From Oscillospiraceae bacterium (lineage in GTDB: Bacteria; Bacillota; Clostridia; Oscillospirales; Oscillospiraceae): 64,000 nt of DNA. Positions within the stretch are counted from its first letter, which is position 1, and each line of letters starts with the position of its first letter. Below, one piece after another: positions 1-7,477 of this stretch. The stretch is taken from positions 2,728,001-2,792,000 of the forward strand of contig AP025582.1 of NCBI GenBank assembly GCA_022846075.1, written 5' to 3'. Position numbers and translations under genes: made by a program. The notes under the pieces were generated by a model. It was not told the DNA's origin. It did not search any database and was given only the letters and a program-made list of their open reading frames with translations.

Positions 1-884
1 TGGCGAATATAGCAGGTCAAAATGGCTCTTACCAGTTTGAAATCAGCAGAATCAATTTTCTTTGTAAGTCCATTGTTCATTTCAAGCCCATATTCCTCTA
101 ATGTTTCTCCATAACTAAAATCCATAAGGTCACTGTTGGAAACATCATCTATAAAGTTTAGAAACTGAGTTTCATAGACAGGAAACGGCATGGAAAATGC
201 ACCACTTTTCAGTTTTCTACTTCCTTCCCAGCGACAGGCGGTTTCCGCATGAACCGTTTCAAAGTAAGATATGTAATCACGAATTTTCTCCATCTCCATA
301 TCAACCCCCCCTTCATGTAAAGATATTATATCACATGGGGGTGTCCCCTTCCATGCCAACCTCGGTCCGTTTCCAAGTTGTGGAATAGCGCAAGATAAGG
401 CTGCCCGCCATTCCTTTGCTTTCGCTTCCGTGCTTTTCCTGTTTTGGCCGCTTGGTGAGGATACACAAATATAGGGGACGGCGGCGTTCTTGAAAAATCG
501 CTTAAAACATTTATAAGCATCGTTGCTATGAAATACCAGCAATTTTATATTGGGATATCGAGATAGGAACAGAGGGAGATTATTCGGCACTTCATCGGAT
601 ATGTCTTTGTCATTAGAGGTTTTACGCACAGCAGAAGCCAGTACATCCCAAAGCGCGATATGATATTTCTCCAGCAGTCTTTTCTTCCCACGGTCCGTTT
701 TATCTATCTTTTCTCCACACGCCATGAATAATATGTCCCAAAATTTATTGGAGGGGTCGGCATAGTATTTGCCATAGGTCAGCGACCTTCTGCCGGGAAG
801 CGTTCCCAAAATAAGAACAACCGAATTTTGGTCGATGCTTGCGGGTAAACCTTCGATTCGATTTTTTGACAGGCTACCGTCCAT
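1..884 (-). CDS. DNA-deoxyinosine glycosylase-like protein fused in frame to DUF6508 domain (partial at left edge)
   Basis: The reading frame runs from ATG 884 (GGAGGG ribosome site, 7-nt spacer) to the window edge with no stop. Residues ~1-165 resemble the hypoxanthine/deoxyinosine glycosylases of the uracil-DNA glycosylase superfamily: VLILGTLPGRRSLTYGKYY near the N-terminus, then NKFWDIL, and SSPSGQN in the place of the C-terminal active-site loop. That length equals a complete glycosylase. After a linker, residues ~196 onward (ATG at 299) match DUF6508 (GSRKLKSGAFSMPFP, LVRAILTCYIRQ). The linker encodes what looks like an extended -10 box and a strong ribosome site, so the DUF6508 part may also be made alone from 299 or 293. 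Base repair is the expected role of the first domain; DUF6508 has no known function. Lower GC than the rest of the window suggests acquired DNA. Confidence 0.65.
   Translation of the reverse strand, partial: MDGSLSKNRIEGLPASIDQNSVVLILGTLPGRRSLTYGKYYADPSNKFWDILFMACGEKIDKTDRGKKRLLEKYHIALWDVLASAVRKTSNDKDISDEVPNNLPLFLSRYPNIKLLVFHSNDAYKCFKRFFKNAAVPYICVSSPSGQNRKSTEAKAKEWRAALSCAIPQLGNGPRLAWKGTPPCDIISLHEGGVDMEMEKIRDYISYFETVHAETACRWEGSRKLKSGAFSMPFPVYETQFLNFIDDVSNSDLMDFSYGETLEEYGLEMNNGLTKKIDSADFKLVRAILTCYIR
305..333 (-). promoter_or_regulatory. Extended -10 box and ribosome site inside the glycosylase-DUF6508 linker
   Basis: On the minus strand TGATATAAT (333-325) is a perfect extended -10, followed by AAGGGGGGG (313-305) five bases before ATG 299. 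This is what a stand-alone DUF6508 gene would need. No convincing -35 is visible. Confidence 0.45.
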
Positions 885-953
885 GTTCATACCCTCCATT
901 AGACTATGTGTAGCTTAATGGTATCACGTATAGTTTACAAAAACAAATAAAAT

Positions 954-976
954 CCCTTACCCTAAGTTCGTAAGGG
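954..976 (+). promoter_or_regulatory. Short hairpin overlapping the ribosome site of the truncated XRE gene
   Basis: CCCTTAC (954-960) pairs with GTAAGGG (970-976) around a 9-nt loop. The 3' arm contains half of the GGGAGG ribosome site before ATG 987, so the stem could hide it. It may also be a regulator's operator. Confidence 0.3.
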
Positions 977-986
977 AGGATAACCT

Positions 987-1118
987 ATGAACACAACAAT
1001 GACTGTACGCAACCGGATATTGCAGCTATGCCACGAGCGGGAGATAACAATAAATGGTTTAGCCACAATATCCAGTTTACCCCCTTGTCCACCAAGAAGA
1101 AGGAATTTTGTCAACTGA
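987..1118 (+). pseudogene. Truncated XRE-family regulator (N-terminal 30 residues plus unrelated tail)
   Basis: ATG 987 has a good GGGAGG site and opens a 43-codon frame. Its first part, MTVRNRILQLCHEREITING followed by LATISSLPP, is the start of the common small clostridial XRE regulators, whose usual length is 65-110 residues with a full helix-turn-helix. Here the recognition helix is missing: after SLPP the frame reads a basic tail (PPRRRNFVN) and stops inside a long perfect inverted repeat that looks like a terminator. The break and the adjacent hairpin suggest a deletion or recombination that replaced the 3' part of the gene. It probably encodes no functional repressor. Confidence 0.5.
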
Positions 1119-1136
1119 CAAAATTCCTTCTTTTTG
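1097..1136 (+). terminator. Long perfect stem with T-run after the truncated XRE gene
   Basis: Seventeen-base arms 1097-1113 and 1116-1132 are perfectly complementary around a minimal loop and run into TTTT. The stop codon of the truncated XRE frame lies in the stem. Confidence 0.7.
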
Positions 1137-1254
1137 CTCCCGTGCCGCTCTGCTCCGAAATTTACACCTGGTTTCCAGCAAGGGTCCTAATGAATCCCGC
1201 GTCACTTTTAGCAATATAGACCAAAAGCTGGGACAGAATAGATATGCCCCCACG

Positions 1255-1312
1255 TTTGTATTGGCCTGGCTTTTTTGCTATGATGTGAACATAGGTTATT
1301 TGTATTGGCCTG
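1255..1312. repeat. Pair of 14-bp direct repeats upstream of the XRE membrane regulator
   Basis: TTTGTATTGGCCTG occurs at 1255-1268 and 1299-1312. Between them lies CTATG-N7-CATAG, a small inverted repeat. The 1119-1425 gap contains no other feature I can support. Confidence 0.4.
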
Positions 1313-1425
1313 CAATCCGCCAAAACAAATGCCCCGCAACTTATAGTTGCGAAACTTCCATGTTCATTTGGTGGAGTCCGGCCTCAAAAATTGTTATGCT
1401 GCAGCCATGGAAGGAGATGAGCGCT

Positions 1426-1977
1426 ATGACATTCGGGGAAAAGCTCCAACTGCTGCGGAAGCGGCAGGGTTTATCCCAGGAAAAGCTGGCGGAACAACTG
1501 GACGTATCCCGGCAGGCCATTTCCAAGTGGGAGCTGGGAGAGTCTCTCCCCGATACCGAAAACGTGGTCCAGCTCGGCAAGTTGTTTGACGTCTCAATCG
1601 ACTATTTATTAAAGGACGAGATCCTGCGGGAAGACGGGATTCCTGCGGCGCAAAACAACACGGCCGGCTCACAGCGTAAATTCCGCTCCAATATACAGCT
1701 TGTGATCGGCATCCTATGTACCGCCATCGGCTGTATTGGAAATATTGCGCTGATGGTTCTGTCCACCATGATAGAAGTCCATGTAACCAAAACGCGGATC
1801 CTGCCTGACGGCTCCGTTCAATCCTATGGCGGCGGAGACGTGCTTGGATATGACTTTGGGACGTTCATCAGCGAGTATCGGCTGCAGGCACTATTGGTGA
1901 TCTTTATTCTTCTCGTGATCGGCGGCATCGTGGCCATATGGATATCCCGCATGAGCTCAGACCGACAGCCCCTTTGA
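1426..1977 (+). CDS. XRE-family helix-turn-helix regulator with two membrane segments
   Basis: This 183-residue protein starts at ATG 1426 (AAGGAG nine bases upstream; the ATG at 1417 sits too close to that site). Residues ~1-62 form a classic Cro/C1-type helix-turn-helix: LRKRQGLSQEKLAEQL, then SRQAISKWE and SIDYLL. After a polar linker there are two hydrophobic stretches, roughly residues 90-115 (LVIGILCTAIGCIGNIAL) and 155-177 (LLVIFILLVIGGIVAIWI), so it is probably a membrane-tethered regulator. The segment between the two helices should face outside and could sense something. Targets are unknown; nothing adjacent is obviously co-regulated. A strong terminator follows, so it is probably monocistronic. 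Confidence 0.85.
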   Translation: MTFGEKLQLLRKRQGLSQEKLAEQLDVSRQAISKWELGESLPDTENVVQLGKLFDVSIDYLLKDEILREDGIPAAQNNTAGSQRKFRSNIQLVIGILCTAIGCIGNIALMVLSTMIEVHVTKTRILPDGSVQSYGGGDVLGYDFGTFISEYRLQALLVIFILLVIGGIVAIWISRMSSDRQPL

Positions 1978-2039
1978 TCCATCACCCAGGCCGGCAAATA
2001 CGATTCGCCCATCTATTTTGACTTTTTGACGCGAAAAAA

Positions 2040-2076
2040 GGACGCGCCGCATTCTGGATGCGGCGCGTCCTTTTTT
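2040..2076 (+). terminator. Rho-independent terminator after the XRE membrane regulator
   Basis: Arms of 13 bases (GGACGCGCCGCAT and its complement) around a 5-nt loop are followed by six T. Confidence 0.9.
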
Positions 2077-2183
2077 ATCTATATTTTTGCGACAGCGCAG
2101 GTGGTCTTTTGTGGAAAGTTCTCTCCGTCCGGCTTTCTCAATCACCCTCCGCCGTTTTGCGGAAAAGTCTTTTTCAGCGGCCC

Positions 2184-2972
2184 TCAGTGGTGCCTGTCCC
2201 CATGATGTTCCCCCGCGCCGCAGCCCTCGCCGGGAGACGTCCACGCCCCTCCGTTTCCCGCCCCGCTGCCGTGGGACCTGTGGCACTGCTCGATCTGCTC
2301 CTCGATCTCGCCGATGCCGCAGTGGGCGTATTCCGTAATGTCCACCCTGGGGTCCGCCGCCTGGAGCTCCAGCAGAGCCAGGTACTTCCCCGCCGTCACG
2401 CCGTGGCTGTGGGCCTCCTCCACCAGCGCGCCGTCCACCCCGTGGCAGGACACCCGGGCCTGTGCCCCCACCGAGGCGGAGGCCGTCTCGTCCACCAGGG
2501 TCAGCAGCCGCCCGGCCAAATCCTCGTCCTCAGACTGGACCGTGAGGGTGACGTAGTTCTCCCGCTCCAGGTAGGGCTCCAGATAACCGCTGTCCAACAG
2601 CGCCGCCACTGCCCGCTCCGCCGGCATCCCGTTCACGGTACCGGCCTCCAGCAGGGCGGCCCCCTCCGCGTTCAGGGCCCGGGCGGACACCACCCGCTCG
2701 AAGCGGTTCAGCGTCAGCTCCACCGACGGGTTCACGTCCATGCTCACCAGCGCCGCGGGGCTCAGCCAAAGCCAGCTCCCGCCGCTGGCCAGCGCCAGAA
2801 CCAGGCAGGCCGCCGCAGCGGCCAGAGCCCCCGCTTTCCCACGCTGTCCCGGCAGAGGCACCACGTCCCCCGGACGCCACTCCGGCCGGGCGGACACCGC
2901 CCGGAAGCCCCCCGATCCGTCCAGGACCACCGCCCTGCCCCCGTTACATTCCAACACCACGCCCGTCTTCAC
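2184..2972 (-). CDS. rsgI: RsgI-type anti-sigma-I factor with His-rich C-terminus
   Basis: Starts at GTG 2972, overlapping the sigI stop by four bases (GTGA), giving 262 residues. The N-terminal ~50 residues match the cytosolic RsgI sigma-binding domain (GVVLECNGGRAVVLDGSGGF). One transmembrane helix follows (residues ~65-88, ALAAAAACLVLALASGG), then the conserved extracytoplasmic RsgI region with SMDVNPSVEL; an Asn-Pro pair here corresponds to the autocleavage site described for clostridial RsgI. The extracellular tail is short and ends in a Gly/His-rich stretch (SHGSGAGNGG ... GEHHGDRHH) rather than a carbohydrate-binding module. It is expected to hold SigI at the membrane until an outside signal arrives. 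The His-rich end suggests metal sensing, which is inference. Confidence 0.85.
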   Translation of the reverse strand: MKTGVVLECNGGRAVVLDGSGGFRAVSARPEWRPGDVVPLPGQRGKAGALAAAAACLVLALASGGSWLWLSPAALVSMDVNPSVELTLNRFERVVSARALNAEGAALLEAGTVNGMPAERAVAALLDSGYLEPYLERENYVTLTVQSEDEDLAGRLLTLVDETASASVGAQARVSCHGVDGALVEEAHSHGVTAGKYLALLELQAADPRVDITEYAHCGIGEIEEQIEQCHRSHGSGAGNGGAWTSPGEGCGAGEHHGDRHH

Positions 2973-3643
2973 TCCGCCGCCTCCCCCTTGGGTAAAAATG
3001 CCCGGATCCCCGGGTGGTCCCCGGTCAGCAGGACCGCCAGGGCCGCAATATATTTTCGGTGCTTCTCCACCGTCTTTACCGACAGCCCAAACCGCCGGGC
3101 CAGCTCGCCCTGGGGGAGCCGTCCCGTCCGCCTGAAGCCGGTGCGCAAGGCCTCGTCCGCCGCCACGCAGGCGGCCAGCCGGAGGCACTGCGTCCTGGCC
3201 CGCCGCTGCCTGGGGCAGGCTTGGGGCAGCTCCGCGAAGGTCACCCCGCACAGGGCCAGATCCCGGTCAAACTGCTGGATCTCCTGGGCCAAGGCCTGCC
3301 GTTCCAGCTCCCGGTCCCAGACATCGACCACGGCCCGCTCCCCCTCCCGGAGGGGGACCACGTTTCCCGCGTGCCGCAGCTCCCGGCGGCTCTCATCCAA
3401 AAGGCGGTTGCGGATACAGACCTCGGCGAAGGGAAGAAAGGCCCCCCGGGGGGGAACGTACCGCCGGGCGGCCTCCGCGAAGGCCACCATGGACAGGCTC
3501 AGCCGGTCGTCATAGTCCAGCCCGGGCCCGCCCTGTGCGGCCTGCTTCTTCACAAAGGGCAGGTAGTCCCGCACCAGTTCCTCCATCGCCTGCCGGTCCT
3601 GCCCAGCGGCCAGGACCCGCGCTTCCAGCTCCTCCACTCCCAC
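2969..3643 (-). CDS. sigI: RNA polymerase sigma factor SigI
   Basis: A 224-residue sigma factor of the SigI group. Residues ~20-110 are sigma-70 region 2 (DYLPFVKKQA, DYDDRLSLSMVAFAEAARRY, FLPFAEVCIRNRLLDESRRE). The C-terminal part carries the DNA-binding helix-turn-helix typical of SigI (LARRFGLSVKTVEKHRKYI). The first codon is GTG 3643; a second GTG at 3637 is better spaced from AAGGGGG and may be the real start. It is translationally coupled to rsgI, as is usual. In other Firmicutes SigI serves heat or envelope stress or extracellular enzyme genes. The only obvious neighbour target is the divergent secreted His/Cys-rich protein at 3773. Confidence 0.9.
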   Translation of the reverse strand: MGVEELEARVLAAGQDRQAMEELVRDYLPFVKKQAAQGGPGLDYDDRLSLSMVAFAEAARRYVPPRGAFLPFAEVCIRNRLLDESRRELRHAGNVVPLREGERAVVDVWDRELERQALAQEIQQFDRDLALCGVTFAELPQACPRQRRARTQCLRLAACVAADEALRTGFRRTGRLPQGELARRFGLSVKTVEKHRKYIAALAVLLTGDHPGIRAFLPKGEAAE

Positions 3644-3772
3644 ACCCCCTTGGTTCTAGAATACGCCCGCCGGGCCGGTTTTCATAGGGCAAAATAATAT
3701 TTTTTCTCACCCTACGTTTTGAAACATCACATGCGTATCCTATCTCAGACAAAATGAAGGGAGATCCTTGCC

Positions 3773-4042
3773 ATGAAGCTGAAACAAACCCTGGCGGCCA
3801 CCGCCGCCTGCGCCCTCCTCCTGGGGGCGGTCACCCTCCCCGCCTCCGCCCACGGCGGGCGGCACCACAACGCCTCCCCCTCCTACGCCGTGTGCGCGGT
3901 GGAGGGCTGCGCCGAGACCGGCCGCCACACCCACGACGGCGTGACTTACTGCGGCTACGACCACGCGGGCGGGACCTGCACCGGTGCCTCCTGCTCCGGC
4001 TACGGCCACTCCTCCGGCCGCCACGGCGGGCGGCACTGCTGA
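3773..4042 (+). CDS. Small secreted His/Cys-rich protein
   Basis: 89 residues, with AAGGGAG ribosome site upstream of ATG 3773. A clear signal peptide occupies residues 1-26 (basic start, ALLLGAVTLPASA, cleavage after ASA). The ~63-residue mature part begins HGGRHH and holds about nine His and six Cys, in motifs such as VCAVEGC, GRHTHDG, TYCGY and a GRHGGRHC end. Such a composition suits metal binding or a disulfide-rich surface peptide. I know no named family. It is divergent from sigI-rsgI, whose anti-sigma factor also ends in a His-rich outside tail, so the two may act in one sensing circuit. A strong terminator follows. Confidence 0.75.
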   Translation: MKLKQTLAATAACALLLGAVTLPASAHGGRHHNASPSYAVCAVEGCAETGRHTHDGVTYCGYDHAGGTCTGASCSGYGHSSGRHGGRHC

Positions 4043-4047
4043 TCCTC

Positions 4048-4086
4048 ATGAGACGCCCCGGCGGCAAATCCGCCGGGGCGTCTCAT
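4048..4086. terminator. GC-rich inverted repeat after the secreted His/Cys-rich gene
   Basis: ATGAGACGCCCCGGCGG pairs perfectly with its complement further on (4048-4086), but only a weak T-run follows. Probably the first of two stacked terminators. Confidence 0.5.
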
Positions 4087-4153
4087 ATTCCCAGACCTTG
4101 TCTAAAAACCGTTTCTTTCTTCTCCCCCACATGTGGATCTGCCCAAACCCTTT

Positions 4154-4193
4154 CGACAGCGGGCCGGTGTTCCCACCGGCCCGCTGTCGTTTT
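4154..4193 (+). terminator. Strong terminator before the DUF1538 gene
   Basis: Sixteen-base perfect arms (4154-4169 and 4174-4189), TTCC loop, then TTTT. The remaining DNA of the 4043-4357 gap is AT-richer leader for the next gene. Confidence 0.85.
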
Positions 4194-4357
4194 CACAGTC
4201 CGGCCCCCGTGGCCTTCAGCCGTTAAGTTTCTGTAAATTGTTCACATACCGGTTCCTTTTGGGCCATAAATATGTTAATATTATGACAATAGGTTTTCAT
4301 CAGGCCCACCGCTTTTTCGCGGCGGCGCCGTTACGACATGTCAGAAAGAGGTGTTTC

Positions 4358-5908
4358 GTGGGTAGGCCGAATCAAATCATACTGGAAAAAAACCGCACCA
4401 TCCTGATGGAGAAGCTGAAGGAATCCATTTCCTCCGTGCTCCCCGTGACGGGGATCGTCTTTTTACTGTGCTTCACCATCTCGCCGGTGCCCAACGACCT
4501 GCTGATGGGCTTTGTTCTGGGGGCCGTAATGCTGATCCTGGGTATGGGCCTCTTTACCCTGGGGACCGACCTGGCCATGACCCCCATCGGAAACCACGTG
4601 GGCTCCGCCGTCACCAAGTCCCGCAGCGTGTGGATGATCGTGCTGGTGAGCCTGCTGGTAGGGATCTTCATCACCATGTCCGAGCCGGACCTCCAGGTTT
4701 TGGCGGAGCAGGTGCCCGGCATCCCCAACATGACATTGATCCTGGCCGTAGCCGTGGGCGTGGGCTTCTTCCTCGTGGTGGCCATGCTGCGCATGCTGCT
4801 GCGGATCAAGCTCTCCCACCTGCTCATCGCCGTCTATCTCTTCGTCTTTCTGCTGGCCCGGTTCGTCCCCCGGGAGTTTTTGTCGGTGGCCTTCGACTCC
4901 GGCGGCGTCACCACCGGCCCCATGACGGTGCCCTTCATCATGGCCCTGGGCGTGGGCGTGGCCGCCATCCGCAGCGACAGCAACGCCGAGAACGACAGCT
5001 TCGGCCTGGTGGCCCTCTGCTCCGCCGGGCCCATCATCGCCGTGCTGGTCCTGGGCATCGTCTACGGCGACGTGGCGGGGACCTACGTCCCCGTGGCCAT
5101 GCCCCAGATCGCCGACTCCAAGGAGCTGTGGCTGCTGTTTCTCACCGCCTTCCCCAAGTATCTCAAGGAAATGGCCCTGGCCCTGTGCCCCATCCTGGTC
5201 TTTTTCCTCCTGTTCCAGGTCACCAAGCTCCACCTGCCCAAGGGGGAGCTCATCAAGATCTGCGTGGGGCTGGTGTACACCTACGTGGGGCTGGTCCTCT
5301 TCCTCACCGGCGTCAATGTGGGCTTCATGCCCGTGGGCAGCTTCATCGGCCAGCTCATCGGCGGCATGTCCCACAACTGGATCATCATTCCCATCGGCAT
5401 GGTCATCGGCTACTTCCTGGTGGCCGCCGAGCCGGCGGTCCACGTCCTCAACCGGCAGGTCTACACCATCACCGCCGGCTCCATCCCCCAGAAGGCCCTC
5501 TCCACCAGCCTGTCCATCGGCGTCTCCATCTCCGTGGGTCTGGCCATGCTGCGGGTGCTGACCGGCCTGCCCATCCTGTATCTTCTGGTTCCGGGTTATC
5601 TGCTGGCCGGGGTCCTCACCTTCTTCTCCCCACCCCTGTTCACCGCCATCGCCTTTGACTCCGGCGGCGTGGCCTCCGGGCCCATGACGGCCACCTTCCT
5701 CCTCCCCCTGGCTATGGGGACCTGCAGCGGCGTGGGCGGCAACGTGGTGGTGGACGCCTTCGGCGTGGTGGCCATGGTGGCCATGACCCCCCTCATCACC
5801 ATCCAGCTGCTTGGGATCTACCACAAGTACCGCTTCCGCCCGGAAGAGGTCCAGGAGGAAGAGGCCGCTTCGGAGGACGAGGACGGCGGCGACATCATCA
5901 CATTTTAA
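4358..5908 (+). CDS. DUF1538 family membrane protein (duplicated)
   Basis: The likely start is GTG 4358, preceded by AGAGGTG; ATG 4406 is an alternative. The ~516-residue product is nearly all hydrophobic with roughly 12-14 membrane segments and a short acidic cytosolic tail. It is made of two homologous halves: FDSGGVTTGPMT near residue 178 recurs as FDSGGVASGPMT near residue 431. Both the repeats and the overall size match DUF1538, a family of inverted-topology transporter-like proteins with no assigned substrate. The next gene, 12 bases downstream, encodes a tandem PII-like protein, suggesting that transport is gated by a nucleotide- or metabolite-binding PII partner, as GlnK gates AmtB. 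Substrate unknown. Confidence 0.8.
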   Translation: MGRPNQIILEKNRTILMEKLKESISSVLPVTGIVFLLCFTISPVPNDLLMGFVLGAVMLILGMGLFTLGTDLAMTPIGNHVGSAVTKSRSVWMIVLVSLLVGIFITMSEPDLQVLAEQVPGIPNMTLILAVAVGVGFFLVVAMLRMLLRIKLSHLLIAVYLFVFLLARFVPREFLSVAFDSGGVTTGPMTVPFIMALGVGVAAIRSDSNAENDSFGLVALCSAGPIIAVLVLGIVYGDVAGTYVPVAMPQIADSKELWLLFLTAFPKYLKEMALALCPILVFFLLFQVTKLHLPKGELIKICVGLVYTYVGLVLFLTGVNVGFMPVGSFIGQLIGGMSHNWIIIPIGMVIGYFLVAAEPAVHVLNRQVYTITAGSIPQKALSTSLSIGVSISVGLAMLRVLTGLPILYLLVPGYLLAGVLTFFSPPLFTAIAFDSGGVASGPMTATFLLPLAMGTCSGVGGNVVVDAFGVVAMVAMTPLITIQLLGIYHKYRFRPEEVQEEEAASEDEDGGDIITF

Positions 5909-5920
5909 AGAGGAGCCGGC

Positions 5921-6601
5921 ATGAGTAATATGTACTATATGGTCACGATCACCAAGCGGGAATACGGGGAGGAATACCTGCGCTACCTGTACGGCGGCGG
6001 GGTCCACTGCCTGTCCGCCGCCCTGTGTGAGGGCACCGCCCAGCAGAAGACCCTGGACCTGCTGGGCTTGGAGAAAACGGAAAAGGTCATGATCTCCTCC
6101 ATCGTCTCCAAAGACCTGGCCGGTGAACTGCTGCGGGGCCTGATGCGGACCATGCGGATCGACGTGCCCGGAAACGGCATCGCCTTCACCGTCCCCCTCC
6201 AGAGCGTCGTCAACCACTCCAGCCTGAAACACCTCACCCAGGGCCAAAATTTTGAATCGGATAAGGAGCGCGAAATGGAAGAGAACCGTTACTCCCTCGT
6301 GGTCGTGATCGCCCAGAACGGGCATACGGAATCGGTGATGGACGCCGCCCGCAGCGCCAACGCGGGGGGCGGCACCATCGTGCACGCCAAGGGCATCAGC
6401 GAAAAGAGCGCCGCCCAGTTCTTCGGCATGTCCATCGCCTCGGAGCAGGACCTCATCTATATCGTCTCCAGGCAGAGGGACGAAAAAAACATCATGCGGG
6501 CCATCATGGAGCACGCCGTCGCCAAGGACGGGGGCGTGCAGGCCGTCTTTTCCCTGCCGGTGAACCAGGTGGTGGGCCTGCGCAGCCTCCTGGACGACTG
6601 A
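5921..6601 (+). CDS. Tandem PII-like signalling protein
   Basis: 226 residues containing two PII-like ferredoxin-fold halves. The first covers ~1-110 (MVTITKREYGEEYL, TEKVMISSIVSKDLAGELL, GIAFTVPLQSV). The second covers ~120-226 (SLVVVIAQNGHTESVMDAA, AGGGTIVHAKGISEKSA, GVQAVFSLPVNQVVGL). The phrase GGGTIVHAKG with a terminal PVNQVVGL is characteristic of PII-like regulators. It lies 12 bases after the DUF1538 gene, so the two are co-translated; a hydrophobic transporter next to a PII pair implies direct regulation at the membrane. The T-loop tyrosine of classical GlnB/GlnK is not recognisable, so modification by uridylylation is unlikely. The ligand is unknown. Confidence 0.8.
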   Translation: MSNMYYMVTITKREYGEEYLRYLYGGGVHCLSAALCEGTAQQKTLDLLGLEKTEKVMISSIVSKDLAGELLRGLMRTMRIDVPGNGIAFTVPLQSVVNHSSLKHLTQGQNFESDKEREMEENRYSLVVVIAQNGHTESVMDAARSANAGGGTIVHAKGISEKSAAQFFGMSIASEQDLIYIVSRQRDEKNIMRAIMEHAVAKDGGVQAVFSLPVNQVVGLRSLLDD

Positions 6602-6607
6602 CGTGAT

Positions 6608-6643
6608 AAAAAGCCGCCGCCCCGACCGGGGCGGCGGCTTTTT
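6608..6643. terminator. Bidirectional terminator between PII-like and GntR genes
   Basis: Perfect 16-base arms (AAAAAGCCGCCGCCCC and complement) around GACC, with A- and T-runs on both sides, serving the two convergent genes. Confidence 0.9.
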
Positions 6644-6649
6644 CGCGCG

Positions 6650-7330
6650 TCAGTGATAAAAGACCTGAAAGAACTCCTCATAGGTGTCCTTCAAAAATCC
6701 CAGGTGCTCCTTCATATAGAAATAGGCAAATTCCCCGTTCCCATCCCGGATGGCCTCATAGATCTTCTCATGCTGGCTCTGAAGCTTGGCCGCCACGCTC
6801 TTTTGACGAAAGGGGGGCACCAGCTTCACCATGGGCGGGGCGTTCTCCAGCTCCAGAAGCCGGTCGAACATGTCAATGAGCACCTGGTTGTGGGTGGCGG
6901 CAATGATGGCCCGGTGAAAGCCCTCCAGCTCATCCCCGCCGGCGCTGAGGTAGTCCCCGATAGCCCGGCGCTCCTCCTCGTCGGCCCGGAGAGCCACCTC
7001 CCGGGCCGCCTCCGGCTCCAGAAGAATGCGCAGGTTGGTGGAGTCCAGAAAGGTCTGGGGATAGCCCCCCTGGACCGCCTGGCTCTCCGCCAACTGCTGC
7101 CAGTCCATAAGCAGGTAGCTCCCCTTCCCTTTCACGGTTTGGATCACGCCCGTCTCCCCCAAAAGCCGCAGGGCCTCCCGCACCGTGATGCGGCTGACCC
7201 CCATCATCTCCATCAGCTCTTTTTCGCTGGGGAGCAAATCCCCCTTTTGGTAGATCCCCTGGGCAATCATGGTGTTGATCCGCTCCACCACTTGTTCATA
7301 AAGCTTTTTTCCCGAGGTCACTTTCGTCAT
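6650..7330 (-). CDS. FadR-type GntR transcriptional regulator
   Basis: 226 residues from ATG 7330 (GGGAGG eight bases upstream; the ATG at 7360 lacks a ribosome site). Residues ~1-75 are the winged helix of the GntR family (YEQVVERINTMIAQGIYQKG, LLPSEKELMEMMGVSRITVR, EALRLLGETGVIQTVKGKGS). The rest is an all-helical FCD-type ligand domain with possible metal ligands (ILLEPEAAREVAL, FHRAIIAATHN, QSQHEKIYEAI). FCD regulators usually answer to organic acids or amino-acid metabolites. It lies at the end of the oxidoreductase/EamA/permease block and has its own promoter, so it may control that block. Its ligand and operators are not evident. Confidence 0.85.
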   Translation of the reverse strand: MTKVTSGKKLYEQVVERINTMIAQGIYQKGDLLPSEKELMEMMGVSRITVREALRLLGETGVIQTVKGKGSYLLMDWQQLAESQAVQGGYPQTFLDSTNLRILLEPEAAREVALRADEEERRAIGDYLSAGGDELEGFHRAIIAATHNQVLIDMFDRLLELENAPPMVKLVPPFRQKSVAAKLQSQHEKIYEAIRDGNGEFAYFYMKEHLGFLKDTYEEFFQVFYH

Positions 7331-7371
7331 CTCTGGTTCCTCCCATCCCGGGTCTGTCATTCATGTCTTAC

Positions 7372-7400
7372 AGTATAACAGCGCCCGGAGGGAAATGCAA
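7372..7400 (-). promoter_or_regulatory. SigA-type promoter of the GntR gene
   Basis: Minus strand TTGCAT (7400-7395), 17-base spacer, TATACT (7377-7372), about 40 bases before ATG 7330. The -35 box abuts the large inverted repeat at 7399-7442. Confidence 0.7.
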
Positions 7401-7442
7401 ACGGAAACACCCGATCCGCTCCCGGATCGGGTGTTTCCGTTT
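7399..7442 (-). terminator. 20-bp perfect inverted repeat after the EamA gene
   Basis: Arms 7399-7418 and 7423-7442 are perfectly complementary. It sits 36 bases past the EamA stop and touches the GntR -35 box. The T-run is interrupted, so it could be a terminator, an operator, or both. Confidence 0.6.
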
Positions 7443-7477
7443 GGAGTTTAGAGAAAGGAGGTGTATCCAAAACAGTC

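Noticed and set aside
2058-3515. 485-codon plus-strand frame opposite sigI-rsgI
   Set aside because: Arg/Pro-rich antisense; sigI and rsgI on the minus strand have clear domains and coupled starts.
4463-6514. 683-codon minus-strand frame
   Set aside because: His/Gly/Asp-rich antisense of the DUF1538 and PII-like genes, no recognisable domain.
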